This document shows positions 1 to 5,877 of a stretch of 13,134 nucleotides of DNA, piece by piece. The notes under the pieces are model-generated. The model saw only the letters and a program-made list of their open reading frames with translations. It was not told where the DNA came from and ran no database searches. How positions within the stretch are numbered: the stretch's first letter is position 1; each line of letters opens with the position of its first letter. The DNA comes from Deltaproteobacteria bacterium (GTDB lineage Bacteria > Desulfobacterota > Desulfobacteria > Desulfobacterales > SURF-15), in NCBI GenBank assembly GCA_024644775.1, contig JAHEHB010000123.1:1-13134 (forward strand), read 5' to 3'. Made by a program: the position numbers and the translations under genes.

Positions 1-723
1 CGGCACATCCTTCCTGGAAGTCAGCGAAAACCAACTTACAAGGTTACCGTAGTTGAAAGCCTGTTGGAAGATGGTAAATGGGATAAAAATCGCCTGAGTT
101 TCCTCTTCGGCCTCATCGCCTTCTTTTCTGGATTCAAATGCACCGATGACTTTAAAATAGACGCCTTTTATCAGGATTGGCTGTCCAATAGGATCCTCAT
201 CAGGGTCAAACAAAATTTCACGAACTCTGGTACCGATAACAGCGACTTTACGTTTTTCATTCAAATCCATCGGGTTGATAAATCGGCCGGTTGCGATGTC
301 CATGAGCGAGATATACGCAATTTCCGGGTAGTCGCCATAAATATTGAACGCACCATTTTTCAATCCCCTGGTGACGTTCGTAACCTGTCTAAAACCGCCC
401 AGCTGATTGCGGGGGGCAATATACTCAATTTCAGGAATGTGTTGTCGAAGAGCCACAATGTCATCATTACTAAAATTGAACTTCCGGCCGCGGGGAAACC
501 CTTTATGCGGCTGGGTGGTCGGCCGCGTCCAAAGAAAAACGCTATTGGTGGCCAGGCTTTGAAAATCGTGCATGGCGCCGTTATACAACCCATTTCCCGC
601 CGCCACCATGATGATCAACATAAAGATGCCCCAAAACACCCCAAAAGCGGTCAAAAAGGAACGCAATTTGTTCTGTTTCAAGGTACCGGCTATTTCCAGC
701 CAATTGTCTTTATCAAAAATCAT
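1..723 (-). CDS. MacB-like ABC transporter permease, second of two (partial; C-terminus beyond left edge)
   Basis: The minus-strand frame from the ATG at 721-723 stays open to position 1, giving 241 codons with no stop, so the gene is cut by the window edge. The N-terminus begins MIFDKDNWLEIAGTL and has one hydrophobic segment at about residues 22-43 (FGVFWGIFMLIIMVAAG), followed by a large extracytoplasmic region. This is the MacB-type periplasmic core arrangement; the FtsX-type C-terminal membrane domain is missing from view. The first 50 residues closely match the neighbouring permease (shared NKLR..LT.F.V.WGIFMLII), so the two are tandem paralogues. The start is supported by AGAAGG about 6 nt upstream, and the gap to the preceding permease is 20 nt, indicating one operon. 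By family, it would form the membrane part of an exporter or lipoprotein/peptide mechanotransmission complex. The substrate cannot be told. Confidence 0.88.
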   Translation of the reverse strand, partial: MIFDKDNWLEIAGTLKQNKLRSFLTAFGVFWGIFMLIIMVAAGNGLYNGAMHDFQSLATNSVFLWTRPTTQPHKGFPRGRKFNFSNDDIVALRQHIPEIEYIAPRNQLGGFRQVTNVTRGLKNGAFNIYGDYPEIAYISLMDIATGRFINPMDLNEKRKVAVIGTRVREILFDPDEDPIGQPILIKGVYFKVIGAFESRKEGDEAEEETQAIFIPFTIFQQAFNYGNLVSWFSLTSRKDVP

Positions 724-743
724 TAAGCCTTCTATTATTTTTA

Positions 744-1979
744 TTATTCATCTCGCAAAGCCTCCACCGGTAAAATATGGGCGGCTTTCCTGGCCGGCAC
801 AAATCCAGCGATCAAACCGGCCGAGACCAGCAGAGCGATGGCCCCGATCGCGACCTTAAAATCTACTTGGGGATTTTGAAAAAGTTCAACCGCCGGTATC
901 TGGGATGATGTCAATTCGATGACGCCCACACCGACAATCAATCCGATATAACCCGAAAAGGAGGTAATCAAAACGGATTCCGTTAAAACCAAATTAACAA
1001 TCGACCATGGTGTGGCCCCCAGCGCCTTTCGAATTCCCAGTTCCTTGGTTCTCTCTTTGACGGAAATGAGCATAATGTTGCTGACACCGACAATACCTGC
1101 AATGATGGTTCCGACGCCAATCACCCAGATAAATACTCGGATGCTGCTGAACAAATTAATGTATTTTTGATATTGTTTAAGGCCGTTCCATATTCTAAGC
1201 GCCTTCTCATCGCCGGTGTCAAAATTATGCCGTGCGGCCAACTTTTCCCGGACCCGTCCTTCCATTTTCCGACCTTCTTTTATCGTTGCCGTGCCGGTGG
1301 TAAACATCAAGGCGTGAATCCGGTTACCGCCCCCGAACACTTTCTGAGCCGTTGAAATCGGCAGATAAAGCAACCGTAATGGCCGATCGGATCCTTCGTC
1401 GAAATGCACACCGACAACTTTAAACGGCACACCGTTGACGTTGATGTATTTCCCGAGCGCCGATTCATTCTTGAAAAGTTGCGCTTTAACCAGCGTACCG
1501 ATCGTGGTGACCTTGCGAAACTGCTCAACGTCAATTTCGTTGATTAATCTTCCTTCAGCGAGGATCGTTTTCTCCAAATATCTATGATCCGGATGACCGG
1601 CAATGATATTAAAGGTACCGTATTCATTTTTATAAGTGACGAGATTTTTATTCCATAAATAAAATCTGGCTGTGATGTGCTCAATCCCTTTTATAGATGA
1701 CTTAATTTCTTTGTAATCTTCATTGGTAAATTGAATGTGTCGTCCGGGTTGTAACCCTTTGTGGAGTTTGCTGGTTTGTCCGCTGTGCACCCAAATGCTG
1801 TTGGTAGCACGATTCTTAAACTCCGCTTTGACGCCATTTTCGATGCCGGTGCCAAAACCGAGTAAAATAATGAGCATGAAAATGCCCCAGGATACACTAA
1901 AGCCGGTCAGCAAGGTACGCAATTTGTTCTTACGAACCGTGCTGTAAATTTCCTGTAATTTATCGATGTCAAATAGCAT
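744..1979 (-). CDS. MacB/FtsX-type ABC transporter permease
   Basis: This is a complete 411-residue inner-membrane permease. It has one N-terminal membrane helix (about residues 24-45), a periplasmic domain of roughly 225 residues, and three C-terminal helices (about 282-305, 330-352 and 372-395). The cytoplasmic loop after the second helix carries ERTKELGIRKALGAT, the typical contact with the ATPase in the FtsX/MacB/LolC families. The C-terminus PARKAAHILPVEALRDE is also typical. The length is normal for a MacB-type permease without a fused ATPase. It sits between its ATPase (upstream, 90 nt away) and a paralogous permease (downstream, 20 nt away). An AGGGTG about 8 nt before the ATG supports the start. 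The family exports or extracts substrates such as peptides, lipoproteins or antibiotics using a cytoplasmic ATPase. The specific cargo is unknown. Confidence 0.92.
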   Translation of the reverse strand: MLFDIDKLQEIYSTVRKNKLRTLLTGFSVSWGIFMLIILLGFGTGIENGVKAEFKNRATNSIWVHSGQTSKLHKGLQPGRHIQFTNEDYKEIKSSIKGIEHITARFYLWNKNLVTYKNEYGTFNIIAGHPDHRYLEKTILAEGRLINEIDVEQFRKVTTIGTLVKAQLFKNESALGKYINVNGVPFKVVGVHFDEGSDRPLRLLYLPISTAQKVFGGGNRIHALMFTTGTATIKEGRKMEGRVREKLAARHNFDTGDEKALRIWNGLKQYQKYINLFSSIRVFIWVIGVGTIIAGIVGVSNIMLISVKERTKELGIRKALGATPWSIVNLVLTESVLITSFSGYIGLIVGVGVIELTSSQIPAVELFQNPQVDFKVAIGAIALLVSAGLIAGFVPARKAAHILPVEALRDE

Positions 1980-2069
1980 CTGATATCACCCTGAATGTTG
2001 ATGATAACAAAATTGATACGAATTCTCTGTTTCTTCTTACCTCCACGTTGTTAAAGCGAGCCAGGAAAG

Positions 2070-2744
2070 TCAGCGTGCTTCATGGTTTTCTATAATCCCG
2101 TCTTTTAATCGAATCGTCCTAACAGTCTTGGCGGAAATATCATGCTCATGGGTAACGATTATGACGGTAACACCTTTTTGATTGATGGTTTTCAATAGAT
2201 CAATCATCTCATAAGAAGTATCTGTGTCCAGTGCCCCTGTTGGCTCGTCGGCTAAAATAACTTTGGGTTCAGATATCATGGCTCTGGCGATGGCAACGCG
2301 CTGCTGCTGCCCGCCGGACAACTCACCAGGTAAGTGATCCGCCCAGTCCCGCATACCCATCTTATCGAGGTATTCCAGTGCAACCGCGTTGCGCTTGCGG
2401 CGGCTTATTTTTTGGTAGTACAGCGGAAGGGCAACATTTTCCACCGCACTTTTAAAGGGAATCAGATTAAAGGACTGGAAAACAAAACCAAAAAATCGAT
2501 TTCTAAGATAAGCTGCCTGGGTTTCACTCATTCGCTTTATGACCCGATTATCCAGCTGATATTCACCGGAATCATAGGTATCAAGCAGTCCGATGATGTT
2601 CAGAAAAGTAGATTTTCCAGAACCGGATGGACCCATTATGGATACAAGTTCGCCTTTAGCAATTTTCAGATCAATACCTTTTAAGACATGCAGCTCATTG
2701 CTACCCATTGTGTATGTCTTATGTAGATTTTTTAGTTTGATCAT
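2070..2744 (-). CDS. ABC transporter ATP-binding protein, MacB/LolD type
   Basis: This 224-residue cytoplasmic ATPase powers the two permeases that follow it. Walker A GPSGSGKST is at about residues 38-46, the Q-loop glutamine near 90, the signature LSGGQQQR at 142-149, Walker B VILADEPTGALD at 162-173 and the switch histidine at 199 (VTHEHD). The LSGGQQQRVAIARA and ADEPTGALD forms and the total length are characteristic of the LolD/MacB subfamily. The chosen start gives the family-typical MIKLKNLHKTY opening, although no strong ribosome binding site precedes it. Only 15 nt separate this start from the T-tract end of the terminator of the upstream toxin-antitoxin unit. I see no good promoter in that space, so transcription may start upstream of or inside the hairpin, or partly read through from the toxin gene. 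No membrane-fusion partner gene is visible in the window. Confidence 0.95.
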   Translation of the reverse strand: MIKLKNLHKTYTMGSNELHVLKGIDLKIAKGELVSIMGPSGSGKSTFLNIIGLLDTYDSGEYQLDNRVIKRMSETQAAYLRNRFFGFVFQSFNLIPFKSAVENVALPLYYQKISRRKRNAVALEYLDKMGMRDWADHLPGELSGGQQQRVAIARAMISEPKVILADEPTGALDTDTSYEMIDLLKTINQKGVTVIIVTHEHDISAKTVRTIRLKDGIIENHEAR

Positions 2745-2759
2745 CTGAATACCAAATAC

Positions 2760-2791
2760 AAAAACCCCGTTTTTCCAGATGAAAAACGGGG
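2760..2791 (-). terminator. Intrinsic terminator after the toxin-antitoxin pair
   Basis: CCCCGTTTTT at 2765-2774 pairs perfectly with AAAAACGGGG at 2782-2791 across a 7-nt loop. On the minus strand the hairpin is followed by TTTTT (complement of 2760-2764). It lies 28 nt after the PIN toxin stop codon, so it should end that transcript. On the plus strand the same hairpin is followed by ATTTTT, so it could work both ways. It lies immediately before the ABC ATPase start. Confidence 0.85.
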
Positions 2792-2819
2792 ATTTTTAAA
2801 CGTTAAATCATGCAGCCCC

Positions 2820-3266
2820 CTATTTGAAAATATAGTCTATCGGGTTATCTAGCTTGAAGGGATTACAAAACTGGACGCCATCCATAGTCCGATCATGCTG
2901 AAAATCTTCACTTAGAAGCATCGTTACACCCGCCTCACGTGCCACAGCCCACAACATCGCATCCCAAAAAGAAAGCGTATGTTCATTTACGGCCTTAAGG
3001 GCTTTGACTAATGATTTTGATGATGCTGGTACCACAGGAAACAATTCCATCCAGTCATTTATTTGTGCTTCAGCTTCCCGTGAAGGCATTTTGCCTTTTC
3101 CGGTTACGGCGGCATAAAACTCACAAAGCGACTGCAGAATTAAAACACAATCAAAGATTGATGCACGATCAACAATTTTTAATGCCAGTTTATGGTGCAC
3201 TCCTGCATCTCGATCCATCGCATAGAAGAGGATATTAGTATCAAGTGTTAACCGCCTATCTTTCAT
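2820..3266 (-). CDS. PIN-domain toxin (VapC-like ribonuclease)
   Basis: This 148-residue protein has the PIN nuclease pattern. Asp9 lies in LTLDTNILFYA, Glu49 in SLCEFYA, Asp102 in SFWDAMLW, and an acidic pair Glu120/Asp121 in LLSEDFQHD. These acidic residues coordinate Mg2+ in VapC-type endoribonucleases, which typically cut tRNA or rRNA when their antitoxin is lost. The start overlaps the upstream antitoxin gene by 11 nt, the usual arrangement for a coupled toxin-antitoxin pair. The downstream terminator at 2760-2791 closes the unit. All four acidic positions are intact, so it is probably functional. The RNA target cannot be read from sequence. Confidence 0.9.
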   Translation of the reverse strand: MKDRRLTLDTNILFYAMDRDAGVHHKLALKIVDRASIFDCVLILQSLCEFYAAVTGKGKMPSREAEAQINDWMELFPVVPASSKSLVKALKAVNEHTLSFWDAMLWAVAREAGVTMLLSEDFQHDRTMDGVQFCNPFKLDNPIDYIFK

Positions 3267-3504
3267 GTAAGACCTCTCGCTTCGGCATTTGCTTCCCTAA
3301 AGAATACCCTTTCCGCATGCGTGCAAGGCTGCGCTTACGTGCCGCTTTCTGTTCATCACTAAGTTCCGATAATTCTGCAAAGGCGGTCAATCGGGCTACG
3401 GGTAAACCACGACGCGTAATAATTATCTCGTCACCGGCCTGAACTGCATCAATGTAGCGCGAAAGGTGCTGGTTGGCTTCTCGGATATTGATGAGTTGCT
3501 TCAT
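3256..3504 (-). CDS. Antitoxin of the Phd/YefM (VapB) type
   Basis: This 82-residue protein begins MKQLINIREANQHLSRYIDAV and continues GDEIIITRRGLPVARL, the typical N-terminal DNA-binding and dimer fold of Phd/YefM antitoxins. The charged C-terminal part (about residues 50-82, rich in Lys and Arg) is expected to wrap the PIN toxin. It is the first gene of the pair and overlaps the toxin gene by 11 nt. A weak AAGGG about 9 nt before the ATG could serve as ribosome binding site. The upstream palindrome at 3554-3571 is the probable site where this protein, or its complex with the toxin, represses its own promoter. Confidence 0.9.
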   Translation of the reverse strand: MKQLINIREANQHLSRYIDAVQAGDEIIITRRGLPVARLTAFAELSELSDEQKAARKRSLARMRKGYSLGKQMPKREVLHER

Positions 3505-3552
3505 AATGGTTACCCTTGTTCAGATTAACAGATTAATATGGAAAGTTAATCA

Positions 3553-3581
3553 CATGTAGTACGTACTACATTAACTGTCAA
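3553..3581 (-). promoter_or_regulatory. Promoter of the left toxin-antitoxin pair
   Basis: On the minus strand a perfect TTGACA (complement of 3576-3581) is followed after 17 nt by TACATG (complement of 3553-3558) as a weak -10 element. It points towards the antitoxin start at 3504, about 50 nt downstream. The spacer and -10 are covered by the palindrome at 3554-3571, which suggests repression by blocking RNA polymerase. Confidence 0.6.
3554..3571. promoter_or_regulatory. 18-bp perfect palindrome, probable antitoxin operator
   Basis: ATGTAGTACGTACTACAT is its own reverse complement. It lies inside the antitoxin promoter between the -35 and the end of the -10, where Phd/VapB-type autorepressors usually bind. 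The operator role is inferred from position and symmetry. Confidence 0.7.
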
Positions 3582-3717
3582 GTACAATTTCAAACAATAT
3601 AAAACTGGACTATTTTAAAAGACATAAATAACATTTTGAACCCTATTCCTCGATCAAAGGATATGCATAATCGAAATTTATAAATTCGAAGTCAAAACCA
3701 AAAGGAGGATTCTGCAA

Positions 3718-4554
3718 ATGGAAAAGATAAGCCAAAACGTCTGGGTCGAAACTGAATATTTTGGTGCAAATTTAGGGATCATTACTACAAATGAGGGGCT
3801 TGTTTTGGTCGACACACCAATGAATCCCTCAGATCAAGATCGTCTCTTAAAAGACATCACAGAAAGAGACCTGGGAGACATCACCTGGATTGTCGCCACG
3901 GATCATCATCTGGACCATTTTATGGGCGCCTCGTTCCTGCCCGGGAAGGTTATTTCACACCGGGCGGTTCGGGGAATTTTTTTAAACACGTTCGGGCCGA
4001 TAGAAAAAATTGCAGAACGGGTGTCCTGGTCCGATCCGGAAGGTGCAGAAAGGGTTAAAACACTTCAAGTCAAAGAACCGGCAATCACATTTGACGGGAG
4101 ACTTTCCCTTTTCCTTGATCCGGTATCGATCCATCTCGAACGTTTTATAGGACATACTCCCCACACGGTGGCCGTAAGAGTAGAGCCTGATGGTGTGCTG
4201 TTTACAGGGGACAATGTGGTCTACGGTATCCCCCCTTTTTTCCATGAAGCCGAAGAACCGCTTGAATGGACCCAATCCTTAGAAAACATAAATCAGCTTT
4301 CATTCAATACGTTGGTGCCGGGCCACGGGGATGTTACAGGTCGGGCAACACTCTATGAGATGATGAATAATGTTGAGGACATTATTAATAAAGTAAGAGA
4401 GGCCCTCAATCGAGGCCTATCGGATGAAGATATCCAGGAAAAAATTCGCTATCTAATGACGGATACAGAACATCCTGCTTTGAACAATTTTTACCGCGAG
4501 TTGGAAAAAAGAGGAATCGCCCATATCATCCGAGCATTAAAGCTGAAAAAATGA
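3718..4554 (+). CDS. Metallo-beta-lactamase-fold hydrolase with variant metal motif
   Basis: This 278-residue protein has the order of motifs of the metallo-beta-lactamase superfamily. LVLVDTP lies at about 28-34, the metal motif in TDHHLDH at 61-67, GHTPHT with His146, LFTGDNVV with Asp165, and LVPGHGDV with His203. The usual first motif is HxHxDH. Here it reads DHHLDH, so the first metal ligand His is Asp62 while His64, Asp66, His67, His146, Asp165 and His203 are kept. An AAAGGAGG sequence 9 nt before the ATG is an excellent ribosome binding site and fixes the start. There is no signal peptide, so it should act in the cytoplasm. The C-terminal 70 residues form an extra, probably helical, extension. 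The gene is monocistronic, with both neighbours on the opposite strand. The substrate is unknown; lactonase, thioesterase or similar hydrolytic roles are all open. Confidence 0.88.
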   Translation: MEKISQNVWVETEYFGANLGIITTNEGLVLVDTPMNPSDQDRLLKDITERDLGDITWIVATDHHLDHFMGASFLPGKVISHRAVRGIFLNTFGPIEKIAERVSWSDPEGAERVKTLQVKEPAITFDGRLSLFLDPVSIHLERFIGHTPHTVAVRVEPDGVLFTGDNVVYGIPPFFHEAEEPLEWTQSLENINQLSFNTLVPGHGDVTGRATLYEMMNNVEDIINKVREALNRGLSDEDIQEKIRYLMTDTEHPALNNFYRELEKRGIAHIIRALKLKK

Positions 4555-4566
4555 GGGAATGTTAGC

Positions 4567-4613
4567 GCCTCCCCTTGTCGAAGATACCGTCCCAGGGCGG
4601 GGACGGGGGAGGC
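4567..4613. repeat. GC-rich two-tier hairpin downstream of the hydrolase gene
   Basis: GCCTCCCC (4567-4574) pairs with GGGGAGGC (4606-4613), and inside it CGTCCC (4588-4593) pairs with GGGACG (4600-4605) around a 6-nt loop. It starts 12 nt after the hydrolase stop. No T-tract follows on either strand, so it is not a standard terminator. It may protect the mRNA 3' end or be a small palindromic repeat unit. Confidence 0.5.
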
Positions 4614-4642
4614 TGGGCCTAAAAAGTAAGAGGATGCTGACG

Positions 4643-4673
4643 AAAAAGGCACAGCCATTTCTGACTCTGCCTT
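4643..4673 (-). terminator. Probable intrinsic terminator of the small Arg-rich gene
   Basis: Read on the minus strand, AAGGCAGAG (complement of 4665-4673) pairs with CTGTGCCTT (complement of 4646-4654) with one internal mismatch and a 10-nt loop. A run of five T (complement of 4643-4647) overlaps and follows the stem. It lies 36 nt after the stop codon at 4710. Confidence 0.6.
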
Positions 4674-4709
4674 CAAAAAGTTGGCGGAAACGGAACAAAT
4701 AGGATGGGG

Positions 4710-4922
4710 TTATCTTAAAAATTTCGCGATTTTCAAATCCCACAGAAATACACTGGACCATTTATTGACGCGGACCCATCCGTTTCTTCTTTCATCTATC
4801 GTTCTCCGCTCATCTAAGGTTCTTTTTTCTTCCCCTTTGTACAGGAATCTACGTAGATTAAATATTTTTCGTCTATCTTTTCCGGTGCGTCTCTCTGAGA
4901 ATGCGCGCTCTTTTTTTATCAT
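4710..4922 (-). CDS. Small Arg-Arg-repeat protein with WVRV..KWSS tail, function unknown
   Basis: This 70-residue, strongly basic protein carries a repeated acidic-Arg-Arg theme: SERR, KDRR, LDERR and IDERR, spaced over residues 9-46. It then ends with NGWVRVNKWSSVFLWDLKIAKFLR. AAAGGAGG 6 nt before the ATG is one of the best ribosome binding sites in the window, and a likely terminator follows, so this is a real gene despite its size. From memory, short proteins combining RR repeats with a WVRV.KWSS segment occur in sulfate-reducing and related Desulfobacterota; I cannot check that here. There is no signal peptide, membrane helix or metal motif. Regularly spaced Arg pairs could bind RNA, DNA or acidic membrane lipids, but this is speculation. 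It appears to be monocistronic. Confidence 0.75.
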   Translation of the reverse strand: MIKKERAFSERRTGKDRRKIFNLRRFLYKGEEKRTLDERRTIDERRNGWVRVNKWSSVFLWDLKIAKFLR

Positions 4923-4943
4923 GATCTCGCCTCCTTTAACGCA

Positions 4944-4974
4944 ATTTTGAAACCGGCCTTGTTTGTAATGTCAA
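4944..4974 (-). promoter_or_regulatory. Possible promoter of the small Arg-rich gene
   Basis: On the minus strand a perfect TTGACA (complement of 4969-4974) is followed by CAAAAT (complement of 4944-4949) after 19 nt. The -35 is convincing, but the -10 and spacing are poor. It sits about 20-50 nt upstream of the start at 4922. Confidence 0.3.
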
Positions 4975-5048
4975 TCAGGTCGTTTGAGGCAAAAAAGGCA
5001 AACAATTCTTAATATCCAGACGATTTTAAAATATATATTAAATATTCG

Positions 5049-5083
5049 AAAAAGGCAAGTTTATATTATTTTTTTGCCTTTTT
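5049..5083 (-). terminator. Terminator overlapping the end of the exported-protein gene
   Basis: AAAAAGGCAA (complement of 5074-5083) pairs with TTGCCTTTTT (complement of 5049-5058) on the minus strand across an AT-rich 15-nt loop. The A-tract/T-tract form is typical of intrinsic terminators. The upstream arm lies inside the coding sequence, where it encodes the final Lys-Lys-Ala-Lys-Lys, and the stop codon (5066-5068) is in the loop. Confidence 0.65.
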
Positions 5084-5722
5084 GATTGGTTTGGTTTCCA
5101 CAGAGGGAATGATCTCTACAAACAACTTATTGTTTTCACTATAGATATTTGAAATATCAAAATGAATTTTAAGAGCTTTATTTTGAAGCTCCGTTTTTAT
5201 GGGTTCTAACTTTTGTATTTCAACAGGATACTCGATGCCGCTTAGTCCCTCTATCAATGGCATTAAGACCTCTGTCGCTTGTGCTGAACTTTTCCCGCTA
5301 CCCATGTCTCTAATTCGCGGTGTAATAAAAAGTAACTTTTTTTCTTTATCATATCGGAACGAAGCCTCACAATTACCGGAAACATTTGCCTCGCCAAGCT
5401 GCAAGTTGATGGGTTGATTGCCGATCTTTGTTGAAAACTCAATATCTTTTCCAAGAATATTTAGGAAAAATGTAATTTTATTTTTTCCTATCTTTATATT
5501 ATCAATTGCTTGAACCCAAAGCGCTCCTGAAAAATTGTTACCCATCGGGATCGCATGGGGTAATAAATTAGCGGCGACCAGATTGATGCTTTCTTCAGGA
5601 ATAACAATGGTAAGGGGCTTTGTGTCATCTGTTTGCGCAAAGGAAAAAGAAAAAAAGAAAAATAAACAAACCGCAAATAACAAAACCAGAAAAGGGAGTT
5701 TTTTGTCAATATGACAGATCAT
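5066..5722 (-). CDS. Exported protein of unknown function
   Basis: I prefer the start at 5720-5722 (MICHIDKKLPF...), giving 218 residues, because GGAG lies 11 nt upstream and the N-terminus is then a standard signal peptide. It has a short basic region, a very hydrophobic core (FLVLLFAVCLFFFFSFSFA) and probable cleavage after Ala near residue 30. A longer version from 5770 would add 16 residues but has no ribosome binding site. The mature part looks beta-rich and has pseudo-repeats of amphipathic strands (IKIGKNKITFFLNIL, LQLGEANVSGNC). There is one Cys in the mature part and a very basic C-terminal tail. I do not recognise the family. A bactericidal-permeability or YceB-like lipid-binding fold is conceivable but not demonstrated. 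It probably acts in the periplasm. The gene is transcribed leftwards and ends in its own terminator. Confidence 0.75.
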   Translation of the reverse strand: MICHIDKKLPFLVLLFAVCLFFFFSFSFAQTDDTKPLTIVIPEESINLVAANLLPHAIPMGNNFSGALWVQAIDNIKIGKNKITFFLNILGKDIEFSTKIGNQPINLQLGEANVSGNCEASFRYDKEKKLLFITPRIRDMGSGKSSAQATEVLMPLIEGLSGIEYPVEIQKLEPIKTELQNKALKIHFDISNIYSENNKLFVEIIPSVETKPIKKAKK

Positions 5723-5769
5723 TTTAAAGGTTTCTCCATTCCGGATATTGCACGATTCAAAAAGCAACA

Positions 5770-5838
5770 AATGACGCTATAAAGGTTGAAGAGGTCCATT
5801 TTTCAAATGAAGTTGAGGACGAATTATAGCACGTCATT
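5770..5838. repeat. Imperfect inverted repeat between the UROD-fold and exported-protein genes
   Basis: AATGACGCTATAA (5770-5782) pairs with TTATAGCACGTCATT (5824-5838), with a 2-nt bulge. It occupies most of the 155-nt gap between the two minus-strand genes. A second weak hairpin (CACAAAAACGA with TCGTTTGTG, about 5840-5872) lies next to it just after the UROD-fold stop. Neither has a clean T-tract. They may mark a transcript end or the remnant of a small palindromic element. Confidence 0.4.
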
Positions 5839-5877
5839 ACACAAAAACGAACGTATAGAAAATCGTTTGTGCCGAGA

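Noticed and set aside
64..726. A 220-codon plus-strand open frame
   Set aside because: It lies fully antisense to the partial ABC permease, whose minus-strand frame has clear family similarity to the neighbouring permease, a membrane helix and a ribosome binding site. The plus-strand product looks like nothing recognisable.
3671..3689. Near-palindrome TCGAAATTTATAAATTCGA upstream of the hydrolase
   Set aside because: It is imperfect (one extra base in an arm) and AT-rich, and I could not place a good -35 at proper spacing for the TATAAA within it, so I do not call a promoter or operator.
4537..4761. Minus-strand frames over the hydrolase end and hairpin region
   Set aside because: They overlap the real hydrolase and small Arg-rich genes in other frames and cross a hairpin and a terminator.
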